64,000 nucleotides of DNA from Agapanthus africanus (Eukaryota; Streptophyta; Magnoliopsida; Asparagales; Amaryllidaceae): positions 175,334,815 to 175,398,814 of the forward strand of contig JASDDO010000016.1 of the NCBI GenBank assembly GCA_030015575.1, in the 5' to 3' direction. The notes under the pieces are model-generated. The model ran no database searches. It had not been told where the DNA came from and worked only from the letters and a program-made list of their open reading frames with translations. The translations under genes and the position numbers were made by a program. Positions 48,201 to 59,848 of the stretch are shown piece after piece. How positions within the stretch are numbered: the stretch's first letter is position 1; every line of letters starts with the position of its first letter.

Positions 48201-49941
48201 TAGAAACCTGGTCCAACAACTCCACTGTGGCTCCAGTATCATGAATGAACGCCAAGAATCCCCGACATCCCCTCCTCAAAAGCCGACTAGCGCACAAAAC
48301 AGAAATCAAGCTGTGAGGGGCGGCACTACGGTCCCCCTGCACAACAAACACTGACTCGCCGGGAAAACAAAATCTAACTGTCTTCTCGCGGCAGTCCACG
48401 GACGCATAGCAAGTAGCTAGCCAATCCATGCCCAACAAAACGTCGAAGTCCAACATCTCCAGGAGGATCAAGTCGACGGGCAGATCTCTGTCACCAATAT
48501 GGACGACACAAGATCGAAACACAGAACGCGCAACAAACGACTCTCCCACAGGAGTAGTCACGATCAGCGGCTGATCCAGCAAACACGACTCTCGGCCTAA
48601 TCTCGGCACGAAGTGCGTAGAAACATACGAATGCGTGGATCCCGGATCAAAAAGAATGTGCGCATCATAAGAACATACAGAAAGAGTACCTGAAACCACT
48701 GCATTGGACGCCTGAGCGTCCTGGTGAGTCAAGGCAAAAACCCTAGCCTGACCTCTACCGGCTACTGGCTGTCCTCTGCCTCTGCCACCTCGACCTCTCG
48801 GTACAAAACCTCCGCGACCACGACCTCGCTGAACAGGAGTCTGACGCGGCGCAACTACAGGAACAAGAGGTAACGCTCTCTGAGGTGGAGAAGGTGGTAA
48901 GGTAACCTGCGGTACAGCTGGCTCGTTCACACGCGGCTCCGTACAATCTCGAATCCGATGACCAAAACTACCGCACCGGTAACATCCCGAAGCAAACTGC
49001 CGATCATCCTGAGGGTAAGAACCATAAAGTCGACCCCGTCCCGAACCGCCACTATCAGAACGGAAACTGTCTCGACGTCTAAACGTCTGCCTCGCTGCCG
49101 AATCACCTAAACGAACTCTCTTCGGTCCCGGAGCAACTGATGACTCAGCTAGACGCTCCTCTACCGAAAGAGCTGCATCCACTGCTGCTGCATACGTGTC
49201 ACAATGCTGAACACTGATGGCTAAGAATATCTGGGTAAGTAGGCCTCGAACAAACCTCTTCACCCTCATCTCCTCAGTCGCCACCAGGTATGGAGCATAT
49301 ATCGACAGCTCAGTAAACAATACATCATAATCCGACACCGTCATCCCCGGCGTCTGACGTAAAGACTCAAATCTGCGCGCTCGCGCATCTCTGACGCTCG
49401 GTGGAAGAAAACGAACGAGAAAAGACGTCACAAACTCAGCCCAGGTCATAGGAGCAAGACCAGCGGTTCTGCCCCTCTCCAACGACTCACACCACTTCTG
49501 GGCCATACCCTCCAGACGAAAACTGGCAAACTCCACCCATCTCTCGTCGGAACATCGGAGTGAGCGACAAATCCTGGCCATCCGGTCGATAAACGACTGC
49601 GGATCTTCGGTAACATCTGTACCCGTAAACACCGGAGGTCTCCACCTCATGAAATCCATCAACGACACAGCAATAACCTCCGGAGCTGCAACTGCGACTA
49701 TCGGAACTGTAGGTACCATCGTAGCCTCCGCAGCGGGTGGAACAACTGCCTGCCCCTGCGCTCGGATGGTCTCTACCAAAGTCCCCACAATCTGGCGCAG
49801 ATCCTGCATACCAGCTCCAATCATAGCAATATACTCCGGTACAACACGCGTACCATCCCGGTCAGTCCTCGCCTCAGGCGAGTCAACTCTGACCTCGGCC
49901 CTCGCGGCCGCTCTCTGAGCCCTCGTAGTCTTCGGCGGCAT
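45280..49941 (-). CDS. gag-pol: Gag-Pol polyprotein, Ty3/gypsy chromovirus
   Basis: A single uninterrupted frame. The ATG at 49939-49941 (M-P-P-K-T-T) is preferred over an in-frame upstream ATG at 50031, because the basic Gag-like start follows it and the leader is then 222 bp; this gives 1553 residues. In the longer numbering from 50031: capsid-like Gag about 165-265, CCHC knuckle C350-C353-H358-C363, protease D462 (D-P-G-S), RT with D734 and F-I-D-D 796-799, RNase H D945, integrase zinc region with H1169/C1199/C1202 and core D1232, D1293, E1329, and a C-terminal chromodomain-like tail about 1527-1576. Order PR-RT-RH-IN marks Ty3/gypsy. It would make the particle, copy RNA to DNA and integrate it. 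All key residues examined are present, so it may be functional and may serve LARD elements in trans. Confidence 0.96.
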   Translation of the reverse strand: MPPKTTRAQRAAARAEVRVDSPEARTDRDGTRVVPEYIAMIGAGMQDLRQIVGTLVETIRAQGQAVVPPAAEATMVPTVPIVAVAAPEVIAVSLMDFMRWRPPVFTGTDVTEDPQSFIDRMARICRSLRCSDERWVEFASFRLEGMAQKWCESLERGRTAGLAPMTWAEFVTSFLVRFLPPSVRDARARRFESLRQTPGMTVSDYDVLFTELSIYAPYLVATEEMRVKRFVRGLLTQIFLAISVQHCDTYAAAVDAALSVEERLAESSVAPGPKRVRLGDSAARQTFRRRDSFRSDSGGSGRGRLYGSYPQDDRQFASGCYRCGSFGHRIRDCTEPRVNEPAVPQVTLPPSPPQRALPLVPVVAPRQTPVQRGRGRGGFVPRGRGGRGRGQPVAGRGQARVFALTHQDAQASNAVVSGTLSVCSYDAHILFDPGSTHSYVSTHFVPRLGRESCLLDQPLIVTTPVGESFVARSVFRSCVVHIGDRDLPVDLILLEMLDFDVLLGMDWLATCYASVDCREKTVRFCFPGESVFVVQGDRSAAPHSLISVLCASRLLRRGCRGFLAFIHDTGATVELLDQVSTVREFPDVFPDELPGLPPERDIEFCIDLIPGTVPISIPPYRMAPAELRELKDQLQELLDLGLVRPSVSPWGAPVLFVKKKDGSLRLCVDYRQLSRVTVRNRYPLPRIDDLFDQLQGAKHFSKIDLRSGYHQLRVRDDDIPKTAFRTRYGHYEFLVMSFGLTNAPAAFMDLMNRIFRPFLDQFIIVFIDDILVYSRSREEHEQHLGITLQILREHQLYAKFSKCAFWLDRVDFLGHVVTGDGILVDPRKIEAVQLWPRPVSVTEVRSFLGLAGYYRRFVQDFSSIAAPLTGLTRKGVPFLWTDACEQSFQELKTRLTTAPVLSLPSGSGGYVVYCDASRVGLGCVLMQHDRVIAYASRQLKKHEQNYPTHDLEMAAVVFALKIWRHYLYGESCQIFTDHKSLKYIFQQRDLNLRQRRWMELVKDYDCEILYHPGRANVVADALSRRPVGSLSQLSAVQYQSSADWQLLCDSRVQFEFTSTGGQFAHVRARPLLVDRIREAQPSDARLSEILELVRRGTVSEFMIDDQGVLRCGTRLCVPDVDGLRREILEQAHQSAFSVHPGSTKMYRDLRDYYWWEGMKRDISDFISRCLTCQQVKPEHQRPAGELQPLPIPEWKWELISMDFIVGLPRTSRGYDSIWVVVDRLTKAAHFLPVKTTFGYAQYAQLYINEIVRLHGVPTYIVSDRGTQFTIRLWHKLQEALGTRLSFSTAFHPQTDGQTERTIQTLEDMLRACVLDFGGSWDRHLPLIEFSYNNSFQETIQMAPFEALYGRKCRSPVCWTELSESLVLGPQLVQETTEKIQLIQDRMRAAQCRQKSYTDRRRRRLEFAVGDHVFLKISPMKGVMRFGKRGKLSPRFVGPFEILERVGSVAYRLALPPSFPDVHPIFHVSMLRRYLHDPSHMIQHETVQLERDLSFTEQPIVILDRQVKKLRSRDLPSVKVLWRSPTGEEITWEIESEMRKKFPYLFEGTFSMKL

Positions 49942-50163
49942 ATGGGCTATAATTTGACACAAGATTCGATAAGGAAACGGAAATCGAATCACAAGATGTA
50001 TATCAATCACGGAAGGAATATCAATCAACAAGTCCTAAGGTCACTTAGGCGGAGTACCGTGTCGTAAGTATGCCGCGGAACATACACATGCTACGTCACT
50101 CTGCTTAAGCCACCTACTCCATCATACCAAGGTCATCCTAGACTCCGAAAGGTAAAACCTAAC
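49942..50163 (-). other. Leader of the Tekay-type element
   Basis: 222 bp from PBS to ATG. Homologous to the segments just inside the PBS of INT1 (about 19000-19240) and INT2 (about 26450-26690): shared AAGTATGCCGCGGAACATAC and CCACCTACTCCATCA or CACCTACTCCATCA. It is a candidate packaging region shared with the LARD family. Confidence 0.8.
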
Positions 50164-50175
50164 GCTCTGATACCA
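50164..50175 (-). other. Primer-binding site of the Tekay-type element
   Basis: The minus strand reads TGGTATCAGAGC (initiator tRNA-Met), four bases inside the 5' LTR. Confidence 0.94.
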
Positions 50176-50179
50176 ACTT

Positions 50180-53100
50180 TGTCACGACCCAAAATTCGGC
50201 CCGTAACCGGCACTTAAACTACGTAACGTCTACAGGCGTACGTAACTTAAGTAAGCCGAAAACCCAGAAATCTAAACCACCCAAAACTGGATCAACGGAG
50301 AAAACATAATTTAAAATGTTAGGAGTCGCCATTTAAAAGTTCTAACTCTAGTTTTCTTTCATAAAAATTTCGGCAGCACCTCCTTTGTAAAACTAGCCCC
50401 GTAAACGGGTACAACACAGATAATATATAAATCATCCCAAGTGGGAGAAAAATCACGCCCACCGGCGGAGACAATCACCACAACAAGTATACGACGCCAA
50501 GGCGAAGAAATATCAAGAGAACGACTATATCAAGAAGTAAACATCTCCAAAATAACCTGCTTCTACGAGCACGGTTCCCAAAACCAATATACAACACTGA
50601 TATCTCACAAGTCGTCTCTAAGTCATATACAACAAGGGTAGATGGAGAATACTAGATCCAACAAATGATATACAATATACAACGGATAACCGCAAACCCA
50701 CCTATAATGCAACTGCCTCACTGCCAAGGTAGCGGTATCCCCAAAAGTAATGATGATAAGCTGCCCCGCCGCGACTACTCAGAGGGTAAGTCCTGCAAAA
50801 CACTGTGGCACAACGGGGGTGAGTTGCCAACTCGTGAATAGTAATTAACATCATACAGTAATCGCAAGTATGCACTAACAGCAATGATCAATAACATGTG
50901 AACTGATAGCATGAGTATGACAATATGAATATGCAACTATCATGATATCCATATCAAGTGAATACTGAGTGCGGGATAGTAAATAATCTCATGCACAAAT
51001 CATAAGCATGGAAAACACGGTGTAACTCAGCAACACCCAAATCCCAAAATACTCAGATCGGCCCTCAAATCGGCCCTCAAATCCTGTACATCTCAATGAA
51101 ACCTGAGTGTCAAACATCGACACTCAAAAACATCATAAAAACCAGTGCCTATCATCGACACATAAATACTGATATCCATACGTTCCTCGAAAACCAAGTA
51201 TCCAATCTCGATACTTGCGTTTCCACGTATCGGTCTTTCTGATATTCATACGTTCCTCGAAAACCAAGTATCCACCTCGATACTTGCGTTTCCACGTATC
51301 GGTCTTTCTCATATTCATACGTTCCTCGAAAACCAAGTATCCACCTCGATACTTGCGTTTCCACGTATCGGTCTGTCAAATCCCATATATCTCTCGGAAA
51401 TTAAGTGCCCAACATCGGCACCTTAATTTCCCATATCGCATCTCAAATGCATAAATCCATAAAAAGTAGCATATGCAACATAAAACATCAATATGAGCAT
51501 ATCACGAAACGAATCGCCAAATCCAGAATACATATATATACGGCGTCCCATACCACCGATATATATGCAATACAAATCATGTAAATCCAAATCCAGAATA
51601 CATATATATACAGCGTCCCATACCACCGATATATATGCAATAAAAACTGATCATATAACAATAGCAAGGTATATATGCGAACGAGTAATATAACATGGTA
51701 TACATATGAGCATGTAGGTATACAGGTATGTTCTATGTAATAAGCAATGTCGCACAAGTATAATTGTTTAATGTCGCTAACTAATAGCAAGGTATACAAT
51801 AAGCATTTGTATTGTGAGTGTCATGGCAATTACCGACAGGGTGTGTGTAGCATATCATTGGTGCTCGTGCAACATGGACTGTCGATAATAGTGTAGTGTA
51901 CAGCAGGTACAGTACTAAGCACAAGTAACTATATGCAACATGAATCATGCAATATCTTTATATAAGCAAATGATCATACGGCTAATATTATATCATATCT
52001 AGCCCCGACGCGTAGCGCCATACGGGCGATTCCCCGTAGATGTTAAATCTACTCACTCTGTGGTCTCCAGCTATGAAGATCCGACCACCTGCTTCCCTTT
52101 GTTCGCAGCGTCTGAAGTCCCCGCTTGCGACGCTATAATATCACAAACACCAGAAATAGAGCGAACATCTCTGAAGCAATCATAATAACGTAAAACTACG
52201 TATTATAAAACGCATCAACGCACTAAACCACATCACGAATACACGTCGAGCGCAAACACACGAAACGATACCTAAACCCAAACTGAGTACGTCGCAGCAC
52301 GACACACGACTCGTGTCGCAACACGTATCACGCGAACTCAAAACACACGATTATAGGTAATCGATCCCAGATTTTGCATACTGCATCTATTTATAAAATC
52401 AACAGTACCAAAAGACCCAAAACCAAAGCAGACAACACCCACAGAAAACCCACCCCAACCCTCACCAAGTCGGTCGGCGTCGCCGGCCCCCTCTTCAAAG
52501 CTCGCCGGCCCAGACCGGCGGGGTGGTCCCCGTCTCCTGGGTGGTGTCTCAGGTTAACCTGCACATCTCTCTAAAGTTGTTTCCTCAATTACTAAAACTC
52601 CCAGATCAAAGCAGATACCAATATCACTAAAAATACACTAAAAACCCGATATCGCCTCAATCGATACAAACTACGATCTACGCAGAAATTAACGATCAAA
52701 ACTACACAAAAACTATAAATTAACAGTAAAGGGGTTATACCTAACAATATTGCTCTCAAGTTCCAAGCTTTATCCTATCCCAAGTGATCAAGATCAAGAA
52801 ATCCAAAGCTTTTTGGTATTTTTGTGAAAGGTTTCAGAATTTTGAGAGTTTGTGTGATAGAATTGAGTTAAAATGATAAGGGAATTGGGCAAGGGCAGTA
52901 GAGGATGAAGGATTTTCGGCCAAGGGATGAGGAGGTGGAGTTGTGATGAATTTCCTAGCAATTACCTCATAAATGCATCATTTAAAGCCTTGCACACATA
53001 CACACACATGCATGCATCTCTCATTTCCCTTTTCTTTTCTTTTTATTTTAATTCCCTAGCTTAAATCCTAGGCCACACAATATAACCCTAGGTGAGTGAG

Positions 53101-53379
53101 AAGGATTTCCTAACTTAGAAGTTTTAAAGAAAAGATTGCTATAGAAATTTTCCCAAAATTTAAATACCGCATTAAAATAATATTAAAAATTGGGAAAAAA
53201 ATCAAAATGAACCAAAACGTCCCATATACTCCCAAAGTTCGCGCACTAGCTTTATTTTTGCTAATCTAGGTGCTGGCAAGTCTATATGGTCGTTTGTTCA
53301 CCGTCGGGTAAAAACGGAAAATACCGACAAACTTACCCTAAAACGGACGAAATCGCATAACGATTTCCAAAACGTTACA
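50180..53379 (-). repeat. 5' LTR of the Tekay-type element (3200 bp)
   Basis: Copy of 42047-45247 with offset 8132 after a one-base indel near 42185. It should contain the promoter; I could not place the TATA box or start site with confidence. Confidence 0.96.
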
Positions 53380-53384
53380 TGGCC
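53380..53384. other. Right target duplication of the Tekay-type element
   Basis: TGGCC, matching 42042-42046. Confidence 0.96.
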
Positions 53385-54072
53385 AGTCGAGCATAGCACA
53401 ACATCAACCCCCAATACCGGGAGAGACGAATCCCCTCCTATCGCTCATTGCCTCCATGTGAATCGGGACTGTACCCAAAAACCACCTGTTTGCACAACTC
53501 AGTAGAGCCGTGGTAGGGTGGAAATCAAAGCACAGTGGGAGACACACAAGACTCTATGACGATCTCGGGTCAACAGACTAAGCTGTACCAGTGTCACCAG
53601 AGAACTGCCATCTGACGTAAGGTATAATACCATCTGGGAGTTCTCGGCGAGTCCGTTCAGTGTACCCAGTCTCCACTGAGCACCCGCATACCATCTCCGA
53701 TGTCAAACACCAATGGATATGGGATCATCCATCGCCCATCGCATGGGTCGGGAAGATATGCGCTAGTCTACTCTGGAATATCGATGCCCCGTCTCGATAT
53801 TCCCTCGACTAGGAACAGTGAAGGATGTACTCATTGACTACCCAGGGCCCACTAGTATGATCTGCATCATAATCCTGGAAGTCGAGTACACATCCTAAAG
53901 GCTTATCAACATGTAATCAGAGAGACAGAAAGTATACATGTTAAGATAAAGAGCAACCAGATAGCGTACTATCATGTCGAGCAAGAAAGTCCTACCTATA
54001 TATGTCCCAGCATCCACTACAATATACATCCAATGTACAGTAATGGCCTCTAGGGCATACATATAACTAACA
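53385..54072 (-). repeat. 5' LTR of E2, second part
   Basis: Continuation of 40508-42046, matching 33876-34559, ending CTAACA at 54072. Confidence 0.95.
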
Positions 54073-54077
54073 TATAT
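54073..54077. other. Right target duplication of E2
   Basis: TATAT, matching 32327-32331. Confidence 0.93.
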
Positions 54078-54146
54078 ATCTAAGCATCCATCATAATATA
54101 CATCATATGTACAACAATGGCCTCTAGGGCATATACATAACTAACA
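54078..54146 (-). repeat. 3' LTR of E3, inner 69 bp
   Basis: Continues 30202-32331 and matches 62224-62292. It holds the first bases of the element-sense LTR (TGTTAG...). Confidence 0.93.
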
Positions 54147-54157
54147 ATCTCCCACTT
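54147..54157 (-). other. Polypurine tract of E3
   Basis: The minus strand reads AAGTGGGAGAT next to the LTR. Confidence 0.9.
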
Positions 54158-54160
54158 GCA

Positions 54161-54886
54161 CTAAGGCCAGCTGCTGTAGTATCGCATACCTAGCATCCCG
54201 AATAATCTCTCAAACTGTATCTGGGGAATAGCCTTCGTGAATGGATCCGCAGTGTTGTCCTTCGTATCTACTCTCCTGACCTCAATCTCCCGACGATCAA
54301 TTATCTCCCTGATCAGGTGATACCGCCTCAGAATATGTCTGGACTTCTGATGGGACCTGGGTTCCTTGGCCAAAGCCACAGCTCCATTGTTATCGCAATA
54401 CAGAGGTATTGGATGCTCAATGGATGGAACCACACCAAGTTCACTAATGAACTTCTTGATCCAGACAGCCTCTTTGGCAGCATCGTTGGCAGCGATGTAT
54501 TCAGCCTCCATCGTTGAGTCTGCAACGGTATCCTGTTTGGAACTCTTCCAACATACCGCCCCTCCATTGAGGGTAAAGACAAAACCCGAATGCGACTTAG
54601 AGTCGTCCTTATCACTTTGGAAGCTGGAATCGGTAAAGGACTCCACCTGGAGTTCTCCGTTACCATACACCAAGAACATCTCCTTAGTCCTTCGTAAGTA
54701 CTTGAGAATGTTCTTCACTGCTGTCCAATGACTCTCTCCAGGATCTGCTTGATACCGACTCACTACACTTAGTGAGTATGCTACATCGGGTCTGGTACAT
54801 AGCATCGCATACATGATAGAGCCTACTGCCGAAGCATAGGGTATCCCTTGCATGCGAGCTCTCTCCAAATAAGTCTTGGGAGACAT
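54161..54886 (-). pseudogene. E3 pol, RNase H part
   Basis: 241 residues after the in-frame stop. RT thumb-like start, then RNase H with T-D-S-S (D86), M-E-A-E (127-129), C-D-N-N (D165) and T-A-D-P-F-T-K (212-218), typical of plant copia C-termini. The reading frame continues that of the 54920-55309 fragment; only the stop at 54920-54922 separates them. It is intact by itself but would not be translated without readthrough. Confidence 0.92.
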
Positions 54887-54919
54887 CTCTTTGGAGAGAG
54901 TGAGTCCAGAGATCGTGGG

Positions 54920-55309
54920 CTAATTCCCACGCTTGGATTCTTCCATACTAAACCTCTTTAGTATGGTGTCAATGTACCTGGATTGGGACAATCCCAGTAT
55001 CCGTTTAGATCTATCTCTATAGATCATGATTCCCAATATGCAGGAGGCATCACCTAGATCTTTCATTGAGAATCTCTGTGATAAGAAGAGCTTGACTGAT
55101 TGCAGCATAGGAATATCATTTCCTATCAAGAGTATGTCATCCACGTATAATACGAGGAAGACAACCTTACCCTCTGCTACCTTCTTATAGATACAAGGTT
55201 CATCTATATTTTTGATGAAGTCAAACTCTTTGACTACAACATCAAAACAGATGTTCCAACTCCGCGATGCTTGCTTTAACCCATAAATGGATTTAAGCAG
55301 CTTGCACAC
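54920..55309 (-). pseudogene. E3 pol, central RT part
   Basis: 129 residues, with Y-G-L-K-Q (9-13), Y-V-D-D (55-58, RT active site) and the S-Q-x-x-Y-I-D-T region near the end. Separated from the upstream part by a frameshift close to 55305-55312 and ended by a stop at 54920-54922. No alternative start is expected to be used. Confidence 0.92.
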
Positions 55310-57429
55310 TTTCCGCTGATCCCACTATCTACGAAGCCCTCTGGCTGAGTCATGTACACGCTCTCTTCTAAATCACCGTTTAGAAAGGCGGTCTTAACAT
55401 CCATTTGCCAGATTTCGTAGTCATGGTATGCAGCAATGGCAAGTAAGATCCGAATGGACTTAAGCATAGCCACTGGAGAAAAGGTTTCGTCATAGTCCAC
55501 ACCTGGTCTTTGACGAAAACCTTTTGCTACAAGTCTAGCTTTGAAAGTCTCAACTTTTCCATCTACACCAAATTTCTTTTTAAAGATCCACTTGCTCCCA
55601 ATGGGTTTTACCCCTTCAGGAGCATTTTCCAAAGTCCATACTTTGTTGGTGTACATGGATTCCATCTCAGATCGCATTGCATCCAGCCATTTCACAGAGT
55701 CACCACTCGTGATGGCCTGCTCGAAGCTAGTGGGGTCATCATCATCCATGATGCAATCCTCGCTTCCACCATCAATGAGAAAACCGTAGTATCTCTCAGG
55801 TGGACGAGAAACCCTACTAGATCGGCGGAGAGGCTGGGGTTCGTCGGGTACTACTGAATCCTCTGGTTCCACTAAATCTTCAGTTGTAATTTGTGTTTCT
55901 GGAACCTCTTCCAGCTCTACCTCTTTGCCACTAATTTCTTTTGCAAGAAATTCCTTTTCTAAAAAGGTGGCATATTGAGAAATAAACACTTTTTGTTCCT
56001 CGGCGTGATAGAAAATATATCCTTGAGAATTCTTAGGATATCCCACAAATTTGCAAAGAACTGATCGTGCCTCGAGTTTGTCTGGATTTTGTCGTTTGAC
56101 ATAGGCCGGACAACCCCATATCTTAACTTTTTTAAAATATGGTTTCTTCCCACTCCATATCTCATGTGGTGTGGTAGGCACAGATTTAGACGGAACTTGA
56201 TTCAATAGGTATGCTGCTGTTTCAAGTGCATAACCCCAGAAGGAAATAGGCAACTCAGCCTCGCTCATCATAGAGCGCACCATATCTAATAGGGTGCGAT
56301 TCCTCCGCTCAGATACACCGTTGTGCTGTGGTGTATAGGGAGGAGTAAGCTGAGAGAGAATCCCATTCTCTTTTAGATAATCTAAAAACTCACCGCTTAA
56401 GTATTCACCTCCTCGATCAGATCGAAGAATCTTAATACTTTTGCCCGTTTGGTTCTCTACTTCCTGCTTATATTCTCTGAATTTCTCAAAAGCTTCAGAC
56501 TTGTGTTTTATCAGAAACACATGTCCGTATCTAGAGAGATCGTCAGTGAATGTAATGAAGTAGGAAGAACCGTTCCTGGCATGCGTAGACATGGGACCGC
56601 ATACATCACTATGTACTAGTCCTAAGAGTTCGGTAACTCTTTCTCCGTATCCACTAAACATAGCTTTGGTCATTTTTCCTTTGAGACATGAATGGCAAGT
56701 ATCATAAGATGATAATTCGAACGAATTCAAATAACCATCTCTATGCAACTTAGCCAGTCGTGTCGCATTGATATGACCAAGTCTACAATGCCACAAGTAG
56801 GATTCGTTCATATCTGAACTTTTCCTCTTGTGTGTGTTTTGTATATTCAGGACTGTGTTCTGATTTAGAATGAATATGCCATTATGTAACGAGCCTGATG
56901 CAATCAACTTTTGATCTAGGAATATGTTCATAACATTATCCTTTACTACAAAATTATATCCTTCTTTACTTAATAAAGAAACTGATATAATGTTGCACAT
57001 CATGTTCGGTATATAATAGCACTCATTTAGAATCAGTGTATTACGACTCGGCAATACAAGGTGATATTCGCCAACTGCTTTGGCTGCAACATTTGCACCG
57101 TTCCCTACTAGAACGGAATGATCATCTTTTCCCAGTTCTCTACCTTTACGTAGCCCATGCAACTGTTTGCATATGTGGGATCCTGATCCGGTATCTAATA
57201 CCCAGGACGTAGGGTGAACTGAGAAACAGTTCTCAATAACAAACACACCTGAAGAAGATGCATCAACATGCATGTTCTTTTGGGCGGCGTGAGAATCCAG
57301 ATATTCTCCTGTTTCCTGTTCAGTCTTATAACTCTTATAAGAAAGAACGGGTCTAACATTCCCTTGCTCAGTACAATAATCAGGTTCAGTCAATACATCC
57401 ATATTATTATCTTGATTATGGCATGACAT
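55276..57429 (-). pseudogene. E3 pol, protease-integrase-RT N-terminal part
   Basis: ATG at 57427-57429; an open stretch upstream to 57462 has only a GTG. In numbering from 57462: protease D-T-G 90-92, GAG-pre-integrase W-H-C-R-L-G-H 224-230 with C256/C259, integrase core D286, D349, E385 (35 residues between the last two), RT start with catalytic D688 (M-D-V-K-T-A-F). The order PR-IN-RT is Ty1/copia. No Gag domain or zinc knuckle precedes the protease. The last ten or so residues are out of phase because of the frameshift near 55305-55312. Would cut, integrate and copy element DNA if whole. Confidence 0.93.
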
Positions 57430-57438
57430 GGTCGCTAC

Positions 57439-57459
57439 CTGGAGAGAGAGAGAAGAAAA
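57439..57459 (-). other. 3' splice-acceptor-like tract before E3 pol
   Basis: CT-rich tract ending CAG at 57439-57441 in minus sense, nine bases before the ATG at 57429. Conserved in all three copia copies. Confidence 0.45.
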
Positions 57460-57874
57460 CACTTTAGCGTATGCTCTTGCAAGATTAGATTGGTTATTAT
57501 CTTATCTAATCAGGATGTCTCCCACTGGTTTTATCAAATCTACCTTAAAACCCTAAAAGGTAAGATTAGCCGGGATTAATTACACCCTACAATTTCGTCA
57601 ATCTTTCAGCCAGATCAGTGTCGGTACTTTGAGGGAGGTTCCCCGTGCTTTCGCACGGACCTAATTAAAGTAAACCTCGTTTTCCCAGAGGCGTAACCCT
57701 GTTAACACTTTTCTAGACACCTACTTGATCGGCTAATTGTCTTGTGTAAAACTCTCCCAGGAGTAACACTTACTCGCAGTGGGTATCGGGATCCAACTAT
57801 CTCATAGGAGGTATGCAATCTCATTGCAAATTTCAACACTTGAAATTCCTGATAATACTTTTGCCCCTAGCAAT

Positions 57875-58078
57875 TTATGACCTTAACATAGTCAACAAAT
57901 CATAACTGCTAGCCAAGTTCAACCCGTCATTTTCCGATTGAATTAAATCCACCTGCACGACCCTTAACATAGTCAACAAAGTCGTACAACTACCCTAATC
58001 CAATCACATCTCATGTTTCAACAGATAAGTACTAATTAGCTACCGCACACTACGCCTTAACATAGTCAACAAACGTAG
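57875..58078 (-). repeat. Three stem-loops with a common inner sequence, E3 leader
   Basis: Core CCTTAACATAGTCAACAAA, identical at 57881, 57962 and 58055. Arms TTATGA/TCATAA (57875-57880, 57900-57905), CGAC/GTCG (57958-57961, 57981-57984) and CTACG/CGTAG (58050-58054, 58074-58078) are all perfect. Confidence 0.78.
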
Positions 58079-58220
58079 CACGAATACTAACTAGTCTTTA
58101 TCTGAAATGACGGAGGGCTATGCAGGTTTTTCTGAAAACCCTGAGCGTAATGAACTTGATATCGTCGTAGAATCGAGTGTCTTTGAAAAGGAGTGTTTTT
58201 TTTAGGCTTTTCTTAGTTTC

Positions 58221-58428
58221 GCTAAAGGGGTCACTCCCGGTGAAGGGATCGTCGGCCCTTTCCTCATCGAATAAGGTGCAGGATATATCATATATACCGC
58301 TGTGCAAAGCAAAACTCTAAAAGCAATTAAAAGACAAACCGCGTTTTGTAGCATCTGCCAGTTTCGCTAAAGGAGTCACTCCCGGTGAAGGGATCTCGGT
58401 CCTTTCCTCATCGAATAAGGTGCAGGAT
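58221..58428 (-). repeat. Duplicated block, E3 leader
   Basis: Two copies, 58221-58283 and 58366-58428, about 145 bp apart as in E1, with the CTCATCGAATAAGG element in both. Confidence 0.7.
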
Positions 58429-59377
58429 ATATCATATATATCACTGTGCAAAGCAAAACTGTAGCTACCCTTTTTATAAAGTTTTTGATTCTACAACATC
58501 TTTAGGTTTCTTTTCTTTTATTAATCTCATTAATAAAAATCCCATCAGCTTATGCTTCCTAAGCATCACAGAATAAATGAAAGCAGTAATATTTATATAT
58601 CAGCATATATATATAGTATAAGCATTCGTCTCAGGCAGTAATATGATCTCATCACAGAACATTGCAGCAGAAGAACATATATGAAATATTGGATATACTA
58701 GGACGTCCGTGTTTTTAATACGAGCCTGTATAAAACACGGATTCCACGGTCGCGACGAATAGCCAAACCCACATCCCAAGACCCCTACGAGAGCGGCAAG
58801 TAACACTGCCAATTCTAGGGTTAGGAGACCCGGTCTCGACTCCTCGAGATGGCCTCCCACTGGACCCTAGAACCCGGTTACTTGTGCTCCCCTCCTTGGG
58901 TCTACCTAATGCGGAAAAGTAAATAATATACACTGGTGACAGCAACCGCAACCAGGAAGTGCCCCAAATAAAAGAATATTACATTACAAATGAATTTTAC
59001 ATGAATGAAAATAAAAACCCTCATCTCACATAAAACCCCCGGCTATTCAGAACGCGACGATCCAATGTAACATATCACAGCAACACATAATATCTCATAT
59101 CATCAACGTAAGTAAATATGCGCATCCCAATTGTCGTTGACATATAGCAACGAAACCGACGATATCACATATTACACTTACGGTCACAGAAAAGAAAGTG
59201 TAAAACTACAATATTTGGAATCCACAATCACTTTAGACATCGTAAATCCGAAATATCACATACTCCGCATTTCATGCCTAACTCTATGAATTCCACATAT
59301 TGTATCACATTCCAGATAAATATACAGTATTAAACTTTCCGAACAGATAATCAAACACCCAAAATTTCCCAAAGTGC

Positions 59378-59573
59378 TCAACTCTTGAGCGGAGTTCAAA
59401 TAATCCCAGAATATGTCACAGTACCGGTGATCCAGCCGTAGAAGGGTCAAGCCAACGCCTCACATGTGGCACGCCGTACTGCCCCAAACCCGAAGGTTTA
59501 AAAGGCAGTTCAAGATGGTCACATAATCGAGTTAAGGTTTGTTGTCTTCTAGAGGGTCCACCGCTTAACTTGT
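59378..59573 (-). repeat. Shared module (copia copy, E3)
   Basis: About 500-700 nt from the PBS. Most complete copia copy, including the CTCTTGAG start also seen in LARD copies. Confidence 0.74.
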
Positions 59574-59848
59574 ACAATTTTCCGAAAGATTTAAACCCGA
59601 TAAAAATTCAACGCTTGAAAGTTTTACGTGCCGGGAAAAAGTCGGTTAATGATATCCGTTCAAATAATTTAACAGTTTCTAAATATCCGGAAAGAAATAC
59701 GAACTTAAAAATTCCGATCGAATCTACTATTACCAAATAAACCCCAGATTTAAACAATACTGGAATCATTGTTAAAAATATCCAGAAACATCAACAAGTA
59801 CCTACGGTCATTACCATAAAATCCACGTGTCATGATCTCACTGTTCCG

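Larger units (their letters stand above)
42047..53379 (-). mobile_element. Intact Ty3/gypsy chromovirus (Tekay/Del-type), 11,333 bp
   Basis: Minus-strand element with LTRs of 3201 and 3200 bp (42047-45247, 50180-53379), PPT 45248-45260, one Gag-Pol frame (45280-49941), PBS 50164-50175 and TGGCC duplications. The LTRs differ by about eight substitutions and one indel by eye (about 0.25%), so it is the youngest insertion here. The order PR-RT-RNase H-IN and the C-terminal tail place it in Ty3/gypsy; the tail and protein style suggest Tekay/Del. Confidence 0.96.
32332..54072 (-). mobile_element. E2: defective Ty1/copia element nested in E3
   Basis: Minus strand. 3' LTR 32332-34559 (2228 bp), internal 34560-40507 (5948 bp), 5' LTR 40508-42046 plus 53385-54072 (2227 bp, split by the Tekay-type element). 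TATAT duplications flank it. LTRs differ at roughly 16 sites by eye (about 0.7%), yet pol is riddled with frameshifts and deletions and has lost its start codon. It therefore transposed as an already dead copy and needed proteins from another element. Confidence 0.93.
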
